The notes below the pieces were generated by a model. That model did no database searches, was not told where the DNA came from, and was given only the letters and a program-made list of their open reading frames with translations. A stretch of 12,967 nt of DNA from contig CAXDRM010000034.1 of the NCBI GenBank assembly GCA_963991775.1, forward strand, positions 1 to 12,967. Direction: 5' to 3'. The stretch's first letter is position 1, and the number at the start of each line of letters is the position of its first letter. Made by a program: the position numbers and the translations under genes. Below, one piece after another: positions 6,209-12,967 of this stretch. Source of the DNA: CAXDRM01 sp963991775 (GTDB taxonomy: Bacteria; Pseudomonadota; Alphaproteobacteria; Rickettsiales; JABIRX01).

Positions 6209-7963
6209 ATGGACTCAATTTCTAGAATTAATGCACTATTAGATAAAAATAGTTTTAGCGCTTTTATGATTAATACTAGAGATGAATTTCTAGATGAGTT
6301 TGTGCCACCACATCTGGCTAGAATGGAATGGCTCACTGGCTTTACAGGTTCTAATGGTATAGCTGTTATTTCAAAAGATATAAAATGTTTTTTTACTGAT
6401 GGGCGTTATTTAATTCAGGCTAAAAAAGAATTGCCTGATGAATTTACCATTATGGATATTAGTAAAATATCTATCCCTAAATGGATTGCTAAAAATTTTG
6501 CTGCAGGGGATAAAATAGCTTATGATCCTAGATGTTTTACTGCTAATTTTATTCGTAAAATCAAAAAAGTTATTCGTTCTTTTGAGATAAAATTATATCG
6601 CACTATTGAGAATCCGGTTGATGGTATTTGGCAAAGAGATTTTCCTGCAGCGCAACCTATAAAGTTACTTAGTGATGAGCAAGCTGGAATTTCGACCAAA
6701 AATAAATTACGTGAGCTAAAATTTTTTGATGATATGACAGGGAAGCAAGGGTACCTTACTTGCGATACAGCAAGTATTTGCTGGTTGCTAAATATCAGAG
6801 CTCATGATAGCGAATATACCCCAATTTTACATAGCTATTTGCTTTATAATAAACGTCAAAGCTTTTTATATTGTGATCCAAGTAAAGTGACAGCTGAGGC
6901 TAAAGAATATTTCGCTTCTTTAAAAGTTACAATTTTGGATTTAAGCGAATTAGTGCAATTTGCTACTAATTGTAAAGAACATAAAATTAAGCAGGTATTT
7001 TTAGATACTTTATTTGTTAATTATTTCTTTTTTAGCGAGCTTAAAAATAAGCATATTGATATTATCAAAGTTGCTGATCCGGTGATTGCTGCCAAGGCAG
7101 TTAAAAATTCAGTTGAGATTAATGGTAGCAAACATGCGCATTTATTAGATGGTGCTGCTAAAACAAAATTTTTATTTTGGCTAGAGCAAAATAAAGCCAA
7201 TGATAATTTAGACGAATTGGCAATTGTCGAGAAGCTGCATGCTTTTCGTAAATCACATAAAGAATTTTTATATCCAAGCTTTAATACTATTTCTGCTTTT
7301 GCTGAAAATGGTGCAGTAATTCACTATAAGCCTACTGCTAATAGTAATAAAAAATTTGATAAAAATTCTTTATTGTTAGTTGATTCTGGTGGTCAATATG
7401 CAGATGGTACTACAGATATTACGCGTACAATATTGATTGGTGATCAAGCTCAGCCCGAGCAAAAAAGAAATTTCACTCTAGTGTTAAAAGGACATATTTC
7501 TTTAGCAACAGCAATTTTTCCTAAAGGTACAACAGGTTGTCAGCTAGATATTTTAGCGCGTCAATTTTTATGGCAAGATTTAAAAGATTATGAGCATGGT
7601 ACTGGCCATGGCATCGGTTGTTTTTTAAATGTGCATGAAGGTCCACAAAATCTTAGTAAAGCTGCAGTAAATGTTTCATTGCAACCTGGGATGATTTTAT
7701 CTAATGAGCCCGGTATTTACATTGAGGATAAATATGGTATCAGATTAGAAAATGTCTTGTTAGTTAAAGAAGAATCAGAAAATTTCTTAAGATTTGAGAC
7801 TATAAGCTTAGCGCCAATAGATGAGAATCTAGTAGATTTTACCTTATTGGAGGATAAGGAAAAAGCGTGGCTTAGAAATTATCATCAAAAAATCTTAGAT
7901 AATTTGGCTAATCTTTCATCTGAAGAAAGGCACTGGGTAGAAAGTAAAGTCAACTACTACTAG
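6209..7963 (+). CDS. pepP: Aminopeptidase P, long (three-domain) M24B form
   Basis: This 584-residue cytoplasmic metallopeptidase removes an N-terminal residue that precedes proline. It has the long architecture: two creatinase-like N-terminal domains (about 1-140 and 150-300), a catalytic pita-bread domain (about 305-525) and a C-terminal extension (about 525-584), as in eukaryotic XPNPEP1 rather than the shorter E. coli PepP. The dinuclear metal ligands are all visible with family spacing: D392 (LLVDSGGQY), D403 (GTTDITRT), H467 (HGTGHGIG), E500 (SNEPGIY) and E514 (GIRLEN). H372 (AVIHY) and H476 (NVHEGP) match the conserved accessory histidines. The start is supported by TAAAGG four bases upstream, a slightly short spacing. 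It converges on the receiver-domain gene, and the two stop codons share one CTAG. Confidence 0.93.
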   Translation: MDSISRINALLDKNSFSAFMINTRDEFLDEFVPPHLARMEWLTGFTGSNGIAVISKDIKCFFTDGRYLIQAKKELPDEFTIMDISKISIPKWIAKNFAAGDKIAYDPRCFTANFIRKIKKVIRSFEIKLYRTIENPVDGIWQRDFPAAQPIKLLSDEQAGISTKNKLRELKFFDDMTGKQGYLTCDTASICWLLNIRAHDSEYTPILHSYLLYNKRQSFLYCDPSKVTAEAKEYFASLKVTILDLSELVQFATNCKEHKIKQVFLDTLFVNYFFFSELKNKHIDIIKVADPVIAAKAVKNSVEINGSKHAHLLDGAAKTKFLFWLEQNKANDNLDELAIVEKLHAFRKSHKEFLYPSFNTISAFAENGAVIHYKPTANSNKKFDKNSLLLVDSGGQYADGTTDITRTILIGDQAQPEQKRNFTLVLKGHISLATAIFPKGTTGCQLDILARQFLWQDLKDYEHGTGHGIGCFLNVHEGPQNLSKAAVNVSLQPGMILSNEPGIYIEDKYGIRLENVLLVKEESENFLRFETISLAPIDENLVDFTLLEDKEKAWLRNYHQKILDNLANLSSEERHWVESKVNYY

Positions 7964-8985
7964 AGATTCACTGTTTCAAAAACATATTGCGGTAAAGAAA
8001 GTATATGATAAGTCTCTTCGCCGTCACTTTGTACGCGGAACTCGCCATTTAACTCAGCAATAGTATCTTCTAGCTCTTCAGAAAAAACAGGTACAATAGT
8101 TTGACCAGAAATAGAGATAACAAAATTTCCTGAATAATCTTGGAAAGTGTTAATCTTTAAATTTTTAGTTTCAGAGCGTAAATGCTGTTTAATATAATTA
8201 ACTAAAACCGGAATGAAGATGCTTTTCTTGAGTGCTACATCAGGTAAATTCTCGCTATATTCATATAAAATTTCATCATTGCCAACATCATTACGTACTT
8301 GATGCATTAAATCGAATACCGAAATAAATTCATCAATATTATTTGCTTCATTCATGATTTTATCTTTATCAAGAGCGCGTGCAACTTGTGAGTTCAGTTT
8401 TAAAGCTGCTAAGTAAATTTTAGTAGCATATTCAGTGATATGCTGTTTTGCACCTGGAGTTTGTTGTAGCTCTTTTTTTAACGTAGCTGATAAGGTAATA
8501 ATATGTTGCAAAGGTTGCTGTACTTCTTTTGGTACTAAGTTAGATACTTTCTCACAAAGATTAACTAGCTTTTCTTTAGTCGCATCTTGATGAGCTTGAG
8601 TTTTGCGTAGCTTCAATTGAATGGTTGAAAGTAAAATATCAAAATCAACCGGTTTAACTATATAATCATCTGCACCTAATTTTAAGCCGATTAGTTTATC
8701 GTCTTTTTGCCCTAAAGCAGTTAAGAAGATAAAAGGCACTTCACGCATTTCTGCGGATTTCTCAGTTTGTAATTTATCCAGTAATTGTCTACCATCCATG
8801 ATTGGCATATTAATGTCACATAAAATCACATCTGGCTTATTATTGACAAATTTTTCGAAACCATCTTGGCCATTTTCAGCCTCGATCACTGAGTAGCCTT
8901 CTGCTTGAAGAATGGTTGCCATATTTTCTCTCAAATCTTGCTCATCCTCGACGCATAAAACTTTAATCAGATTGGTTTCAGACAT
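7960..8985 (-). CDS. Receiver domain fused to a degenerate histidine-kinase-like domain
   Basis: This 341-residue soluble protein starts with a complete receiver domain (about 7-128): acidic E13/D14, phosphoacceptor D57 (LCDINMPIMDG), switch T89 (FLTALG) and K111 (IVKPVDF). There is no DNA-binding, cyclase or phosphodiesterase output. Residues about 138-210 follow the HisKA dimerisation pattern, but PKEVQQPL (152-159) replaces SHELRTPL, putting Lys153 where the phosphoacceptor His should be. Residues about 220-335 follow a HATPase outline (SVFDL at 222-226, LPDVALKKSIFIPVLVNYIK at 247-266), yet the N-box Asn, the DxGxG box and the GxGxG box are all missing. It is therefore a probable pseudokinase output arm. 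It lies 15 bases after the kinase gene with GAGG at 8993-8996 as ribosome-binding site, so the two are very likely partners. The role of the C-terminal half is inferred. Confidence 0.75.
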   Translation of the reverse strand: MSETNLIKVLCVEDEQDLRENMATILQAEGYSVIEAENGQDGFEKFVNNKPDVILCDINMPIMDGRQLLDKLQTEKSAEMREVPFIFLTALGQKDDKLIGLKLGADDYIVKPVDFDILLSTIQLKLRKTQAHQDATKEKLVNLCEKVSNLVPKEVQQPLQHIITLSATLKKELQQTPGAKQHITEYATKIYLAALKLNSQVARALDKDKIMNEANNIDEFISVFDLMHQVRNDVGNDEILYEYSENLPDVALKKSIFIPVLVNYIKQHLRSETKNLKINTFQDYSGNFVISISGQTIVPVFSEELEDTIAELNGEFRVQSDGEETYHILSLPQYVFETVNL

Positions 8986-9000
8986 GGTATTGCCTCATAG

Positions 9001-9924
9001 TTATGTTATTGGTAAGGTTAAAGTAAATTTTGTGCCAACGCCTTCTTGTGATTCTACTGCTATATCACCATGATGTAACTCTGTAAATTGTTTTACTAAG
9101 TAAAGCCCTATTCCTGTGCCAGCAATTCCTGTAGTGTTTTGTGATCTAAAGAATTTGCTAAATAGTTTTTTTAGATCCTCTTCACTCATACCAATACCAG
9201 AATCTTGTACACTAACTACAAAACTCTGATTAACAATATGACATTTAACTATAATTTGAGGTGCTTCGCGCGAATATTTAATTGCGTTAGAAACTAAATT
9301 AGTGAAAGTTTGATCAATCAAATCACGATCACCATTGAATAATCTTTTATCAGTATTTACATCAATATTAAAAACTGCCTTTTCATTAAGGTCGCGGTGA
9401 CGATCTACTACTTCAACTAAAAGATCTTCAAGGCAAAACATTACCGGTTTAAATTCTAGCTTTCCTGATTCAAGCCTCGAAAGATTAAGGGTAGATTCAA
9501 CCAGCTTATTGACTCTGACAATCGCTTTATCTACTTTCTCAATTTGATTATTGAAGATATCTTCATTTTGTAGTCCGACTCTTTTTAAAACATCCATAGA
9601 TGCCTTAATAATCGCTAAAGGTGTTTTAAATTCATGTGAGACCATCGAGACAAATTCCGATTGTAATTGATTGATGGTTTTTTCTTTATCAAGCTCTTCG
9701 CTTAAGCTATCAGATTTTTTCTTTAAAACATTATTATCTTCATAAAGATTATAAAGTGATTTAGATCTCTCAGAAGAGAGGGTTAAATTGGTGGAGAGTT
9801 TTTCTAGAGAAAAGCCTTCATTATCCTCATCTACAGTGGTCAGAGTAACAGAATTGCTTTGTTCTAGAATTTTGGGTAGAGCCGACATTTCAAATTTGTT
9901 GTTATTCTCTTCATTGTCTTGCAT
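9001..9924 (-). CDS. Soluble sensor-less histidine kinase
   Basis: This 307-residue two-component histidine kinase has no membrane segment and no recognisable PAS, GAF or HAMP domain, so it should be cytoplasmic. Residues 1-50 are acidic and polar, probably disordered. Residues about 56-92 are a likely coiled coil leading into HisKA, where FVSMVSHEFKTPLAII (91-106) gives phosphoacceptor H97. The ATPase domain is complete: N-box NLVSNAIKYS at 209-218 (N213), G1 box DSGIGMS at 241-247, F box KLFSKFFRS at 253-261, and G2 box GTGIGLYLVKQ at 269-279. It precedes the receiver/pseudokinase gene by 15 bases in one operon. There is no clear Shine-Dalgarno sequence; a T6 run and a stem-loop arm lie right before the ATG, hinting at control of expression. 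The signal may reach it through the coiled coil or a protein partner, which is inference. Confidence 0.88.
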   Translation of the reverse strand: MQDNEENNNKFEMSALPKILEQSNSVTLTTVDEDNEGFSLEKLSTNLTLSSERSKSLYNLYEDNNVLKKKSDSLSEELDKEKTINQLQSEFVSMVSHEFKTPLAIIKASMDVLKRVGLQNEDIFNNQIEKVDKAIVRVNKLVESTLNLSRLESGKLEFKPVMFCLEDLLVEVVDRHRDLNEKAVFNIDVNTDKRLFNGDRDLIDQTFTNLVSNAIKYSREAPQIIVKCHIVNQSFVVSVQDSGIGMSEEDLKKLFSKFFRSQNTTGIAGTGIGLYLVKQFTELHHGDIAVESQEGVGTKFTLTLPIT

Positions 9925-9983
9925 AAAAAACTAGAATTTCTTTAGCCTAAAAGGGCTACCTTGTTAACAAAATAAATCTAGTT
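9925..9983 (-). promoter_or_regulatory. Structured leader (terminator or attenuator-like) before the kinase gene
   Basis: On the minus strand AACTAGA (9983-9977) can pair with TCTAGTT (9935-9929). The stem can extend inward with a bulge and mismatches, and it encloses a second hairpin TAGCC/GGCTA at 9943-9958. Six T residues (9930-9925) follow and touch the kinase ATG. The shape fits either a terminator after the OmpA-like gene with readthrough into the kinase, or an element that hides the translation start. The whole 110-base gap is non-coding. Confidence 0.4.
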
Positions 9984-10034
9984 CTGATTGAAAAATTCTG
10001 CAACCTATAATTTAAAAAAGCTAGTAAAAACTTC

Positions 10035-10898
10035 TTATTTTCTTGTGATGATGTAAATTTCAACGCGGCGGTTGAGGCGTTCTTTTTTTCCTCCTGCAAA
10101 TTTTTTGATAGCAGGCTGTTCTTCACCATAGATTTTTTCTCTGATAATGCGAATGCTTGGAACACCAGAGTTGGTAAGGAATTTATGTACAGCTTTGACA
10201 CGTTGTTCAGCTAGTTTTTTATTATATGCAGCAGGGCCACGAATATCGGTATGGCCTTCAAGAATAAGCTGATATGATTCTAGTTTGTTTAAATATGATA
10301 TAACTTTATTTAGTTCTTTTTGAGCTGTTTTATCTAGATTTGCTAGGTTAGTATCAAAATAAATACTATAGAAATTTTTAGGGGCTGCTTGTTCAATTTC
10401 TTGTCTTTTACTTAGCAATATTGCTGCATTTAATGCTTTATATGCTTGCCAAAATTCGTCACGAAAACGCAATATTTCAATATTTTGCCAATTTTCTACA
10501 GTTTGTTCTAACCAATAATCATAAAGTATCATCAGTCGAGCGCTTTTTAAGGGGAATTCTAAACGTACTTCTTCTGGCGTAATCTCAATTAATTTATCAT
10601 AAGCAAATCTTAATTCGCTTCTACTAAATTGATCTCTTAAGTCGCGCAAATCTGGATTTTCTGGTAATACATTAGTGCGATTTAAAGCTGCGAGGCCTTT
10701 TTGGGTGAAAAGATCAGCAGATTGCCAATCATAATCACGTTTTTCTTTTTGTGCTAAATTATTATAGCCTGCAGCTAGACTTGAATAATAATCACTTTTG
10801 GTTAATTGGGTGCTTTCTTGATCCAGCTCTTGATAAGTAGTGGTGCAGCTTAGTAAAGCAAATAAAAATATGCAGTTTTTGAAATTTTTGCTGAACAT
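10035..10898 (-). CDS. OmpA-family peptidoglycan-binding lipoprotein
   Basis: This 287-residue protein has a hydrophobic N-terminus ending in ALLSC, with Cys18 the likely lipidation site (a Leu at -2 is slightly unusual). It should be anchored in a membrane facing the periplasm. Residues about 175-287 are an OmpA-like domain: IYFDTNLANLDKTAQKEL, LEGHTDIRGPAAYN and LNRRVEIY. D218 and R233 are 15 apart, as are D271 and R286 of Acinetobacter OmpA, which bind the diaminopimelate carboxylate of the peptide stem. Residues about 35-160 are helical with YDWQSADLFTQKGLAAL near 56-72, NVLPENP, and WLEQTVENWQ, a pattern I associate with alphaproteobacterial OmpA lipoproteins; this is from memory. The gene precedes the kinase by 110 bases on the same strand and diverges from rnhB. 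No ribosome-binding site is evident. Confidence 0.85.
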   Translation of the reverse strand: MFSKNFKNCIFLFALLSCTTTYQELDQESTQLTKSDYYSSLAAGYNNLAQKEKRDYDWQSADLFTQKGLAALNRTNVLPENPDLRDLRDQFSRSELRFAYDKLIEITPEEVRLEFPLKSARLMILYDYWLEQTVENWQNIEILRFRDEFWQAYKALNAAILLSKRQEIEQAAPKNFYSIYFDTNLANLDKTAQKELNKVISYLNKLESYQLILEGHTDIRGPAAYNKKLAEQRVKAVHKFLTNSGVPSIRIIREKIYGEEQPAIKKFAGGKKERLNRRVEIYIITRK

Positions 10899-10910
10899 AA
10901 AAGCTAAGAT

Positions 10911-10916
10911 ATTATA
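10911..10916 (-). promoter_or_regulatory. Candidate -10 box for the OmpA-like gene
   Basis: A perfect TATAAT on the minus strand lies 12 bases before the ATG, with no convincing -35 partner at 16-18 bases. A second minus-strand TATAAT is at 10965-10960. The 89-base divergent region also holds a plus-strand TACAAT at 10945-10950 that could serve rnhB. All are weak calls in A/T-rich DNA. Confidence 0.25.
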
Positions 10917-10987
10917 AACTATTTATTTGTTTGAATTAGGCCTTTACAATAGTCAGTTCATTATAAAAGTTAAACATTTTAATAAAT

Positions 10988-11602
10988 ATGGATTTTTCCT
11001 TAGAAAAAAAATTTTCTGGTTTAGTTGTCGGTATCGATGAAGCAGGGCGTGGTCCTCTTGCTGGTCCGGTTGTTGCAGCAGCTGTAGCCTTTACTAATTA
11101 TGATTTAGCTTATCTTGCTGAGATTAATGATTCTAAGAAATTAACCAAGGCAAAGCGTGAAAAAATCTATGCTAAATTACAAGCAGATGCTTCTGTGTTA
11201 AAGGCAGTAGCACAAATAGATAGTGAGATAATTGATCAGGTAAATATTTTTGCAGCAACTAAATTAGCGATGCAGCAAGCTTTGGATGAGCTTCAGCAAC
11301 CTATTGCAGCAATCTTAGTTGATGGTAATCAAAAAATGGTCAGTGCTAAAGCCGAAATTACGCCTGTAATAAAAGGTGATGCTGTATCTTATTCTATAGC
11401 TGCAGCTTCAATTATTGCTAAGGTTAAGCGTGATTTAATCATGCAGCAATTAGATCAGCAATATCCGCAATATGGTTTTGCTGGTCATGCTGGTTATGGC
11501 ACTAAGGCGCATCGTTTAGCTTTAGAGCAATATGGTTATTGCCCGGTACATCGTAAATCATTTGAGCCGGTAAAATCTATGGTGAGGCAGGCTGCATGTT
11601 AA
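10988..11602 (+). CDS. rnhB: Ribonuclease HII
   Basis: This 204-residue cytoplasmic nuclease cuts RNA in RNA-DNA hybrids and incises at single ribonucleotides in DNA. The N-terminal signature GIDEAGRGPLAGPVVAAAV at 15-33 carries catalytic D17 and E18 and the GRG substrate-sensing motif at 20-22. D112 (ILVDGN) and D131 (IKGDAVSYSIAAASIIAK) complete the four acidic residues. Y170 in GHAGYGTKAH corresponds to the tyrosine that recognises the RNA-DNA junction. Length and order are normal. The ATG at 10988 has no visible Shine-Dalgarno sequence. The gene overlaps ccmA by 7 bases and is the first gene of a three-gene operon; no functional link to haem export is known to me, so the pairing may only reflect genome compaction. 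Confidence 0.95.
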   Translation: MDFSLEKKFSGLVVGIDEAGRGPLAGPVVAAAVAFTNYDLAYLAEINDSKKLTKAKREKIYAKLQADASVLKAVAQIDSEIIDQVNIFAATKLAMQQALDELQQPIAAILVDGNQKMVSAKAEITPVIKGDAVSYSIAAASIIAKVKRDLIMQQLDQQYPQYGFAGHAGYGTKAHRLALEQYGYCPVHRKSFEPVKSMVRQAAC

Positions 11603-12180
11603 GTTTGAGTAATTTAACTATAGCTATAGAGCAGCATATTTTAGCTAAAGATTTTGCTGTAACTATTTTACCAGGAGCTGTGGTAAATTTTTACGGTGAT
11701 AATGGCGTAGGTAAAACCTCATTGCTTAGAACTATTGCTGGTTTACGCGCTAAACATGATGGTGAGATATATGTGGCTGAAACTCATCAAGAGCTTTGTT
11801 ATGTAGCACATCAAAATGCTGTACAAGAAAATATGACTGTAGCAGAAAATTTAGAATTTTTTGCAAAAATTAATGATACTAGCTTGGCTTTGGGAGCTGC
11901 TTATAAATATTTTTCTTTAGAGGAGTTGCGTCATAAAAAATGTCGGGCACTTTCGGCAGGTCAGCAAAGATTAGTTGCCCTGGCTAGGCTTAGTTTAAGT
12001 TCAGCAAAAATTTGGTTACTTGATGAACCATTTAGTAATTTAGATGAGCATAATCGTAAAAAATTAGAGCAGCTTTTAACTGCTAAAACTGCTGATTTGG
12101 GTATTATTATTATGACCGCACATAGCAAACTTAATTTTGCTGATATTGTAAATATTAACTTATCAGATTGGCAGGATTGA
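11596..12180 (+). CDS. ccmA: Haem exporter ATP-binding subunit CcmA
   Basis: This 194-residue ABC ATPase is the energising subunit of the CcmAB haem exporter used in System I cytochrome c maturation, where ATP hydrolysis drives release of holo-CcmE. It has Walker A GDNGVGKT at 34-41, a Q-loop at about Q73, the signature LSAGQQR at 119-125, Walker B IWLLDEP at 139-145, the D-loop SNLD at 147-150, and the H-switch H176. The signature and the compact size (about 200 residues) favour CcmA over other ABC ATPases, and the next gene encodes CcmB. GAGG at 11584-11587, eight bases upstream and inside rnhB, is the ribosome-binding site. The stop overlaps the ccmB start as TGATG. Confidence 0.92.
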   Translation: MLSLSNLTIAIEQHILAKDFAVTILPGAVVNFYGDNGVGKTSLLRTIAGLRAKHDGEIYVAETHQELCYVAHQNAVQENMTVAENLEFFAKINDTSLALGAAYKYFSLEELRHKKCRALSAGQQRLVALARLSLSSAKIWLLDEPFSNLDEHNRKKLEQLLTAKTADLGIIIMTAHSKLNFADIVNINLSDWQD

Positions 12181-12836
12181 TGTTATTTATAGAGCTTACC
12201 TTATTTGAATTAAAAAAAGCTTTGCGCAGTCCTGCAATTTTTTGTGAGGCTGTGGCTTTTTATTTTTTAAGTAATTTAGTATTTATTTTTGCTACTAATA
12301 TTGTAGTAGCTACAGAGCAAATCTATGCTTTTGGTATTTGTCTGACTTTGTTTTTATTTGTGGCTTTATTTAATAGTGAGCAATTTTTTAAGTCAGATCA
12401 TAAAACAGGTTTTTTAGATCAGCTGCTACTTATTGATCCTGATTTAGATAGTTTATTGCTGAGTAAATATTTGGCATTTTTATTGATTAATATGCTGCCC
12501 TTATTGGTTTTTACTGCATTGCTCTTATTTATCTATGATGTTGAGCCTGCTGCAATTAGCTATTTTAGTAAATTATTGGCGCTTAATTTGCCTTTACTTA
12601 CAGCTTTGATCTTTTTTGGCGCTAGTTTAACTTTTAGATTAGAGAGTAAGAATTTTTTGATCTTTTTGCTTATTTTGCCCTTACTTATTCCACAGATTAT
12701 TTTTATCATGTTACAGCTAGAAAATTACCTAGCTGGCCAGAGTAGTGATTATTTTAATTTTATGATTTTTGTTAATCTCTTACTTTTACCCATCCTCTTC
12801 CTACTTAGTAAGTTGAGCCTCAAATCAACATATTGA
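12180..12836 (+). CDS. ccmB: Haem exporter membrane subunit CcmB
   Basis: This inner-membrane protein forms the permease part of the CcmAB haem exporter. From the ATG at 12180 it has 218 residues, close to 220 in E. coli CcmB. The N-terminus (FIELTLFELKKALRSP) aligns with the family start. Six hydrophobic segments are visible at about 22-42, 48-66, 97-118, 131-151, 158-180 and 193-212. The family-type cytoplasmic loop DHKTGFLDQLLLIDPD at 73-88 follows the second helix, matching DDLQDGSLEQLML in E. coli. The frame also has a TTG at 12168, but the ATG is preferred because it forms a TGATG overlap with the ccmA stop, matches the family start, and follows AGGA at 12173-12176. CcmC, CcmE and CcmF are not in the window. 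Confidence 0.88.
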   Translation: MLFIELTLFELKKALRSPAIFCEAVAFYFLSNLVFIFATNIVVATEQIYAFGICLTLFLFVALFNSEQFFKSDHKTGFLDQLLLIDPDLDSLLLSKYLAFLLINMLPLLVFTALLLFIYDVEPAAISYFSKLLALNLPLLTALIFFGASLTFRLESKNFLIFLLILPLLIPQIIFIMLQLENYLAGQSSDYFNFMIFVNLLLLPILFLLSKLSLKSTY

Positions 12837-12888
12837 GGAATTTTAGTCTTATTCCAAATCAGTATAGTGTGCTTGCATTTTTACTGAG

Positions 12889-12947
12889 CTCAACTTTTGA
12901 AAAGCGGAGCGTATATAGAAATACGTGAGTATTTTCAAATAGTTGAG
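12889..12947. repeat. Long stem-loop after ccmB, terminator or intergenic palindromic repeat
   Basis: CTCAACT at 12889-12895 pairs with AGTTGAG at 12941-12947, and TTTGAAAA at 12896-12903 pairs with TTTTCAAA at 12932-12939. This makes 15 base pairs with a single bulged T. Inside, CGTAT at 12910-12914 pairs with ATACG at 12921-12925 around the loop ATAGAA. No T run follows on the plus strand (GCGAAGTAC instead), so it is not a classic terminator. The stretch is richer in G and C than the surrounding DNA. The rest of 12837-12967 shows only a weak GGAAT/ATTCC inverted repeat just after the ccmB stop. Confidence 0.6.
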
Positions 12948-12967
12948 GCGAAGTACTCTGCTGAATT

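Noticed and set aside
9925..9983. The kinase leader as a known riboswitch or small RNA
   Set aside because: The structure is short and matches no riboswitch class I can recognise. It is kept only as a terminator or attenuator-like element.
9956..10201. Minus-strand open frame of 81 codons overlapping the end of the OmpA-like gene
   Set aside because: It runs in another frame through the conserved OmpA domain and shows no family features.
12168..12179. TTG at 12168 as the ccmB start, adding four residues
   Set aside because: There is no ribosome-binding site before it, it overlaps ccmA more deeply, and the ATG at 12180 matches the family N-terminus and the TGATG coupling.
1..12967. CRISPR array, tRNA, rRNA, insertion sequence or prophage
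   Set aside because: No regularly spaced repeats, cloverleaf sequences, transposase, integrase or phage structural genes were seen. The only tandem repeat is the three-unit element at 2090-2122.

Overview
The window is AT-rich DNA (roughly two-thirds A+T by eye) with tightly packed bacterial genes, many overlapping by 1 to 19 bases. The gene set suggests an alphaproteobacterium with a small genome, possibly related to Rickettsiales. The clues are an OmpA-type lipoprotein whose N-terminal half has a pattern I associate with alphaproteobacterial homologues, a System I haem exporter pair (ccmA-ccmB), an MltB-type transglycosylase, a SPOR-less RlpA, and strong A/T bias. The taxonomic placement is inference. 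If Rickettsiales is right, ilvD and bioD are notable, because many members of that order lack branched-chain amino-acid and biotin synthesis.

Layout. 1-2166 looks accessory. It holds a 61-residue coiled-coil/membrane protein, then an intact AbiE-type toxin-antitoxin pair with a near-consensus promoter and a palindrome at the predicted transcription start, and a hairpin-plus-T-run terminator. 2165-6100 is a minus-strand block read as ilvD, then mltB-like (19-base overlap), a 110-base gap, then rlpA and bioD (ATGA overlap). It mixes two peptidoglycan-cleaving enzymes with two biosynthetic enzymes. 6101-6208 is a divergent promoter region in which one palindromic hexamer can serve as the -35 element for both directions. 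6209-7963 is a long-form aminopeptidase P. 7960-10898 is a second minus-strand block: an OmpA-like lipoprotein, a structured leader, a soluble histidine kinase without a sensor domain, and a receiver-domain protein whose C-terminal half looks like a decayed histidine kinase. 10988-12836 is a plus-strand rnhB-ccmA-ccmB operon, followed by a long stem-loop that may belong to an intergenic repeat family.

How the genes fit together. MltB-like, RlpA and the OmpA-like lipoprotein all act on or bind periplasmic peptidoglycan. The kinase and receiver/pseudokinase pair is the most unusual system here. The kinase keeps every catalytic box but has no input domain. Its partner keeps a complete receiver but has no DNA-binding output and instead carries a kinase fold that has lost its phosphoacceptor and ATP-binding residues. 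CcmA and CcmB form the ABC-type haem exporter core for cytochrome c maturation; their other partners are not in the window. No tRNA, rRNA, CRISPR array, insertion sequence or transposase was seen, and no gene-free stretch exceeds 300 bases.
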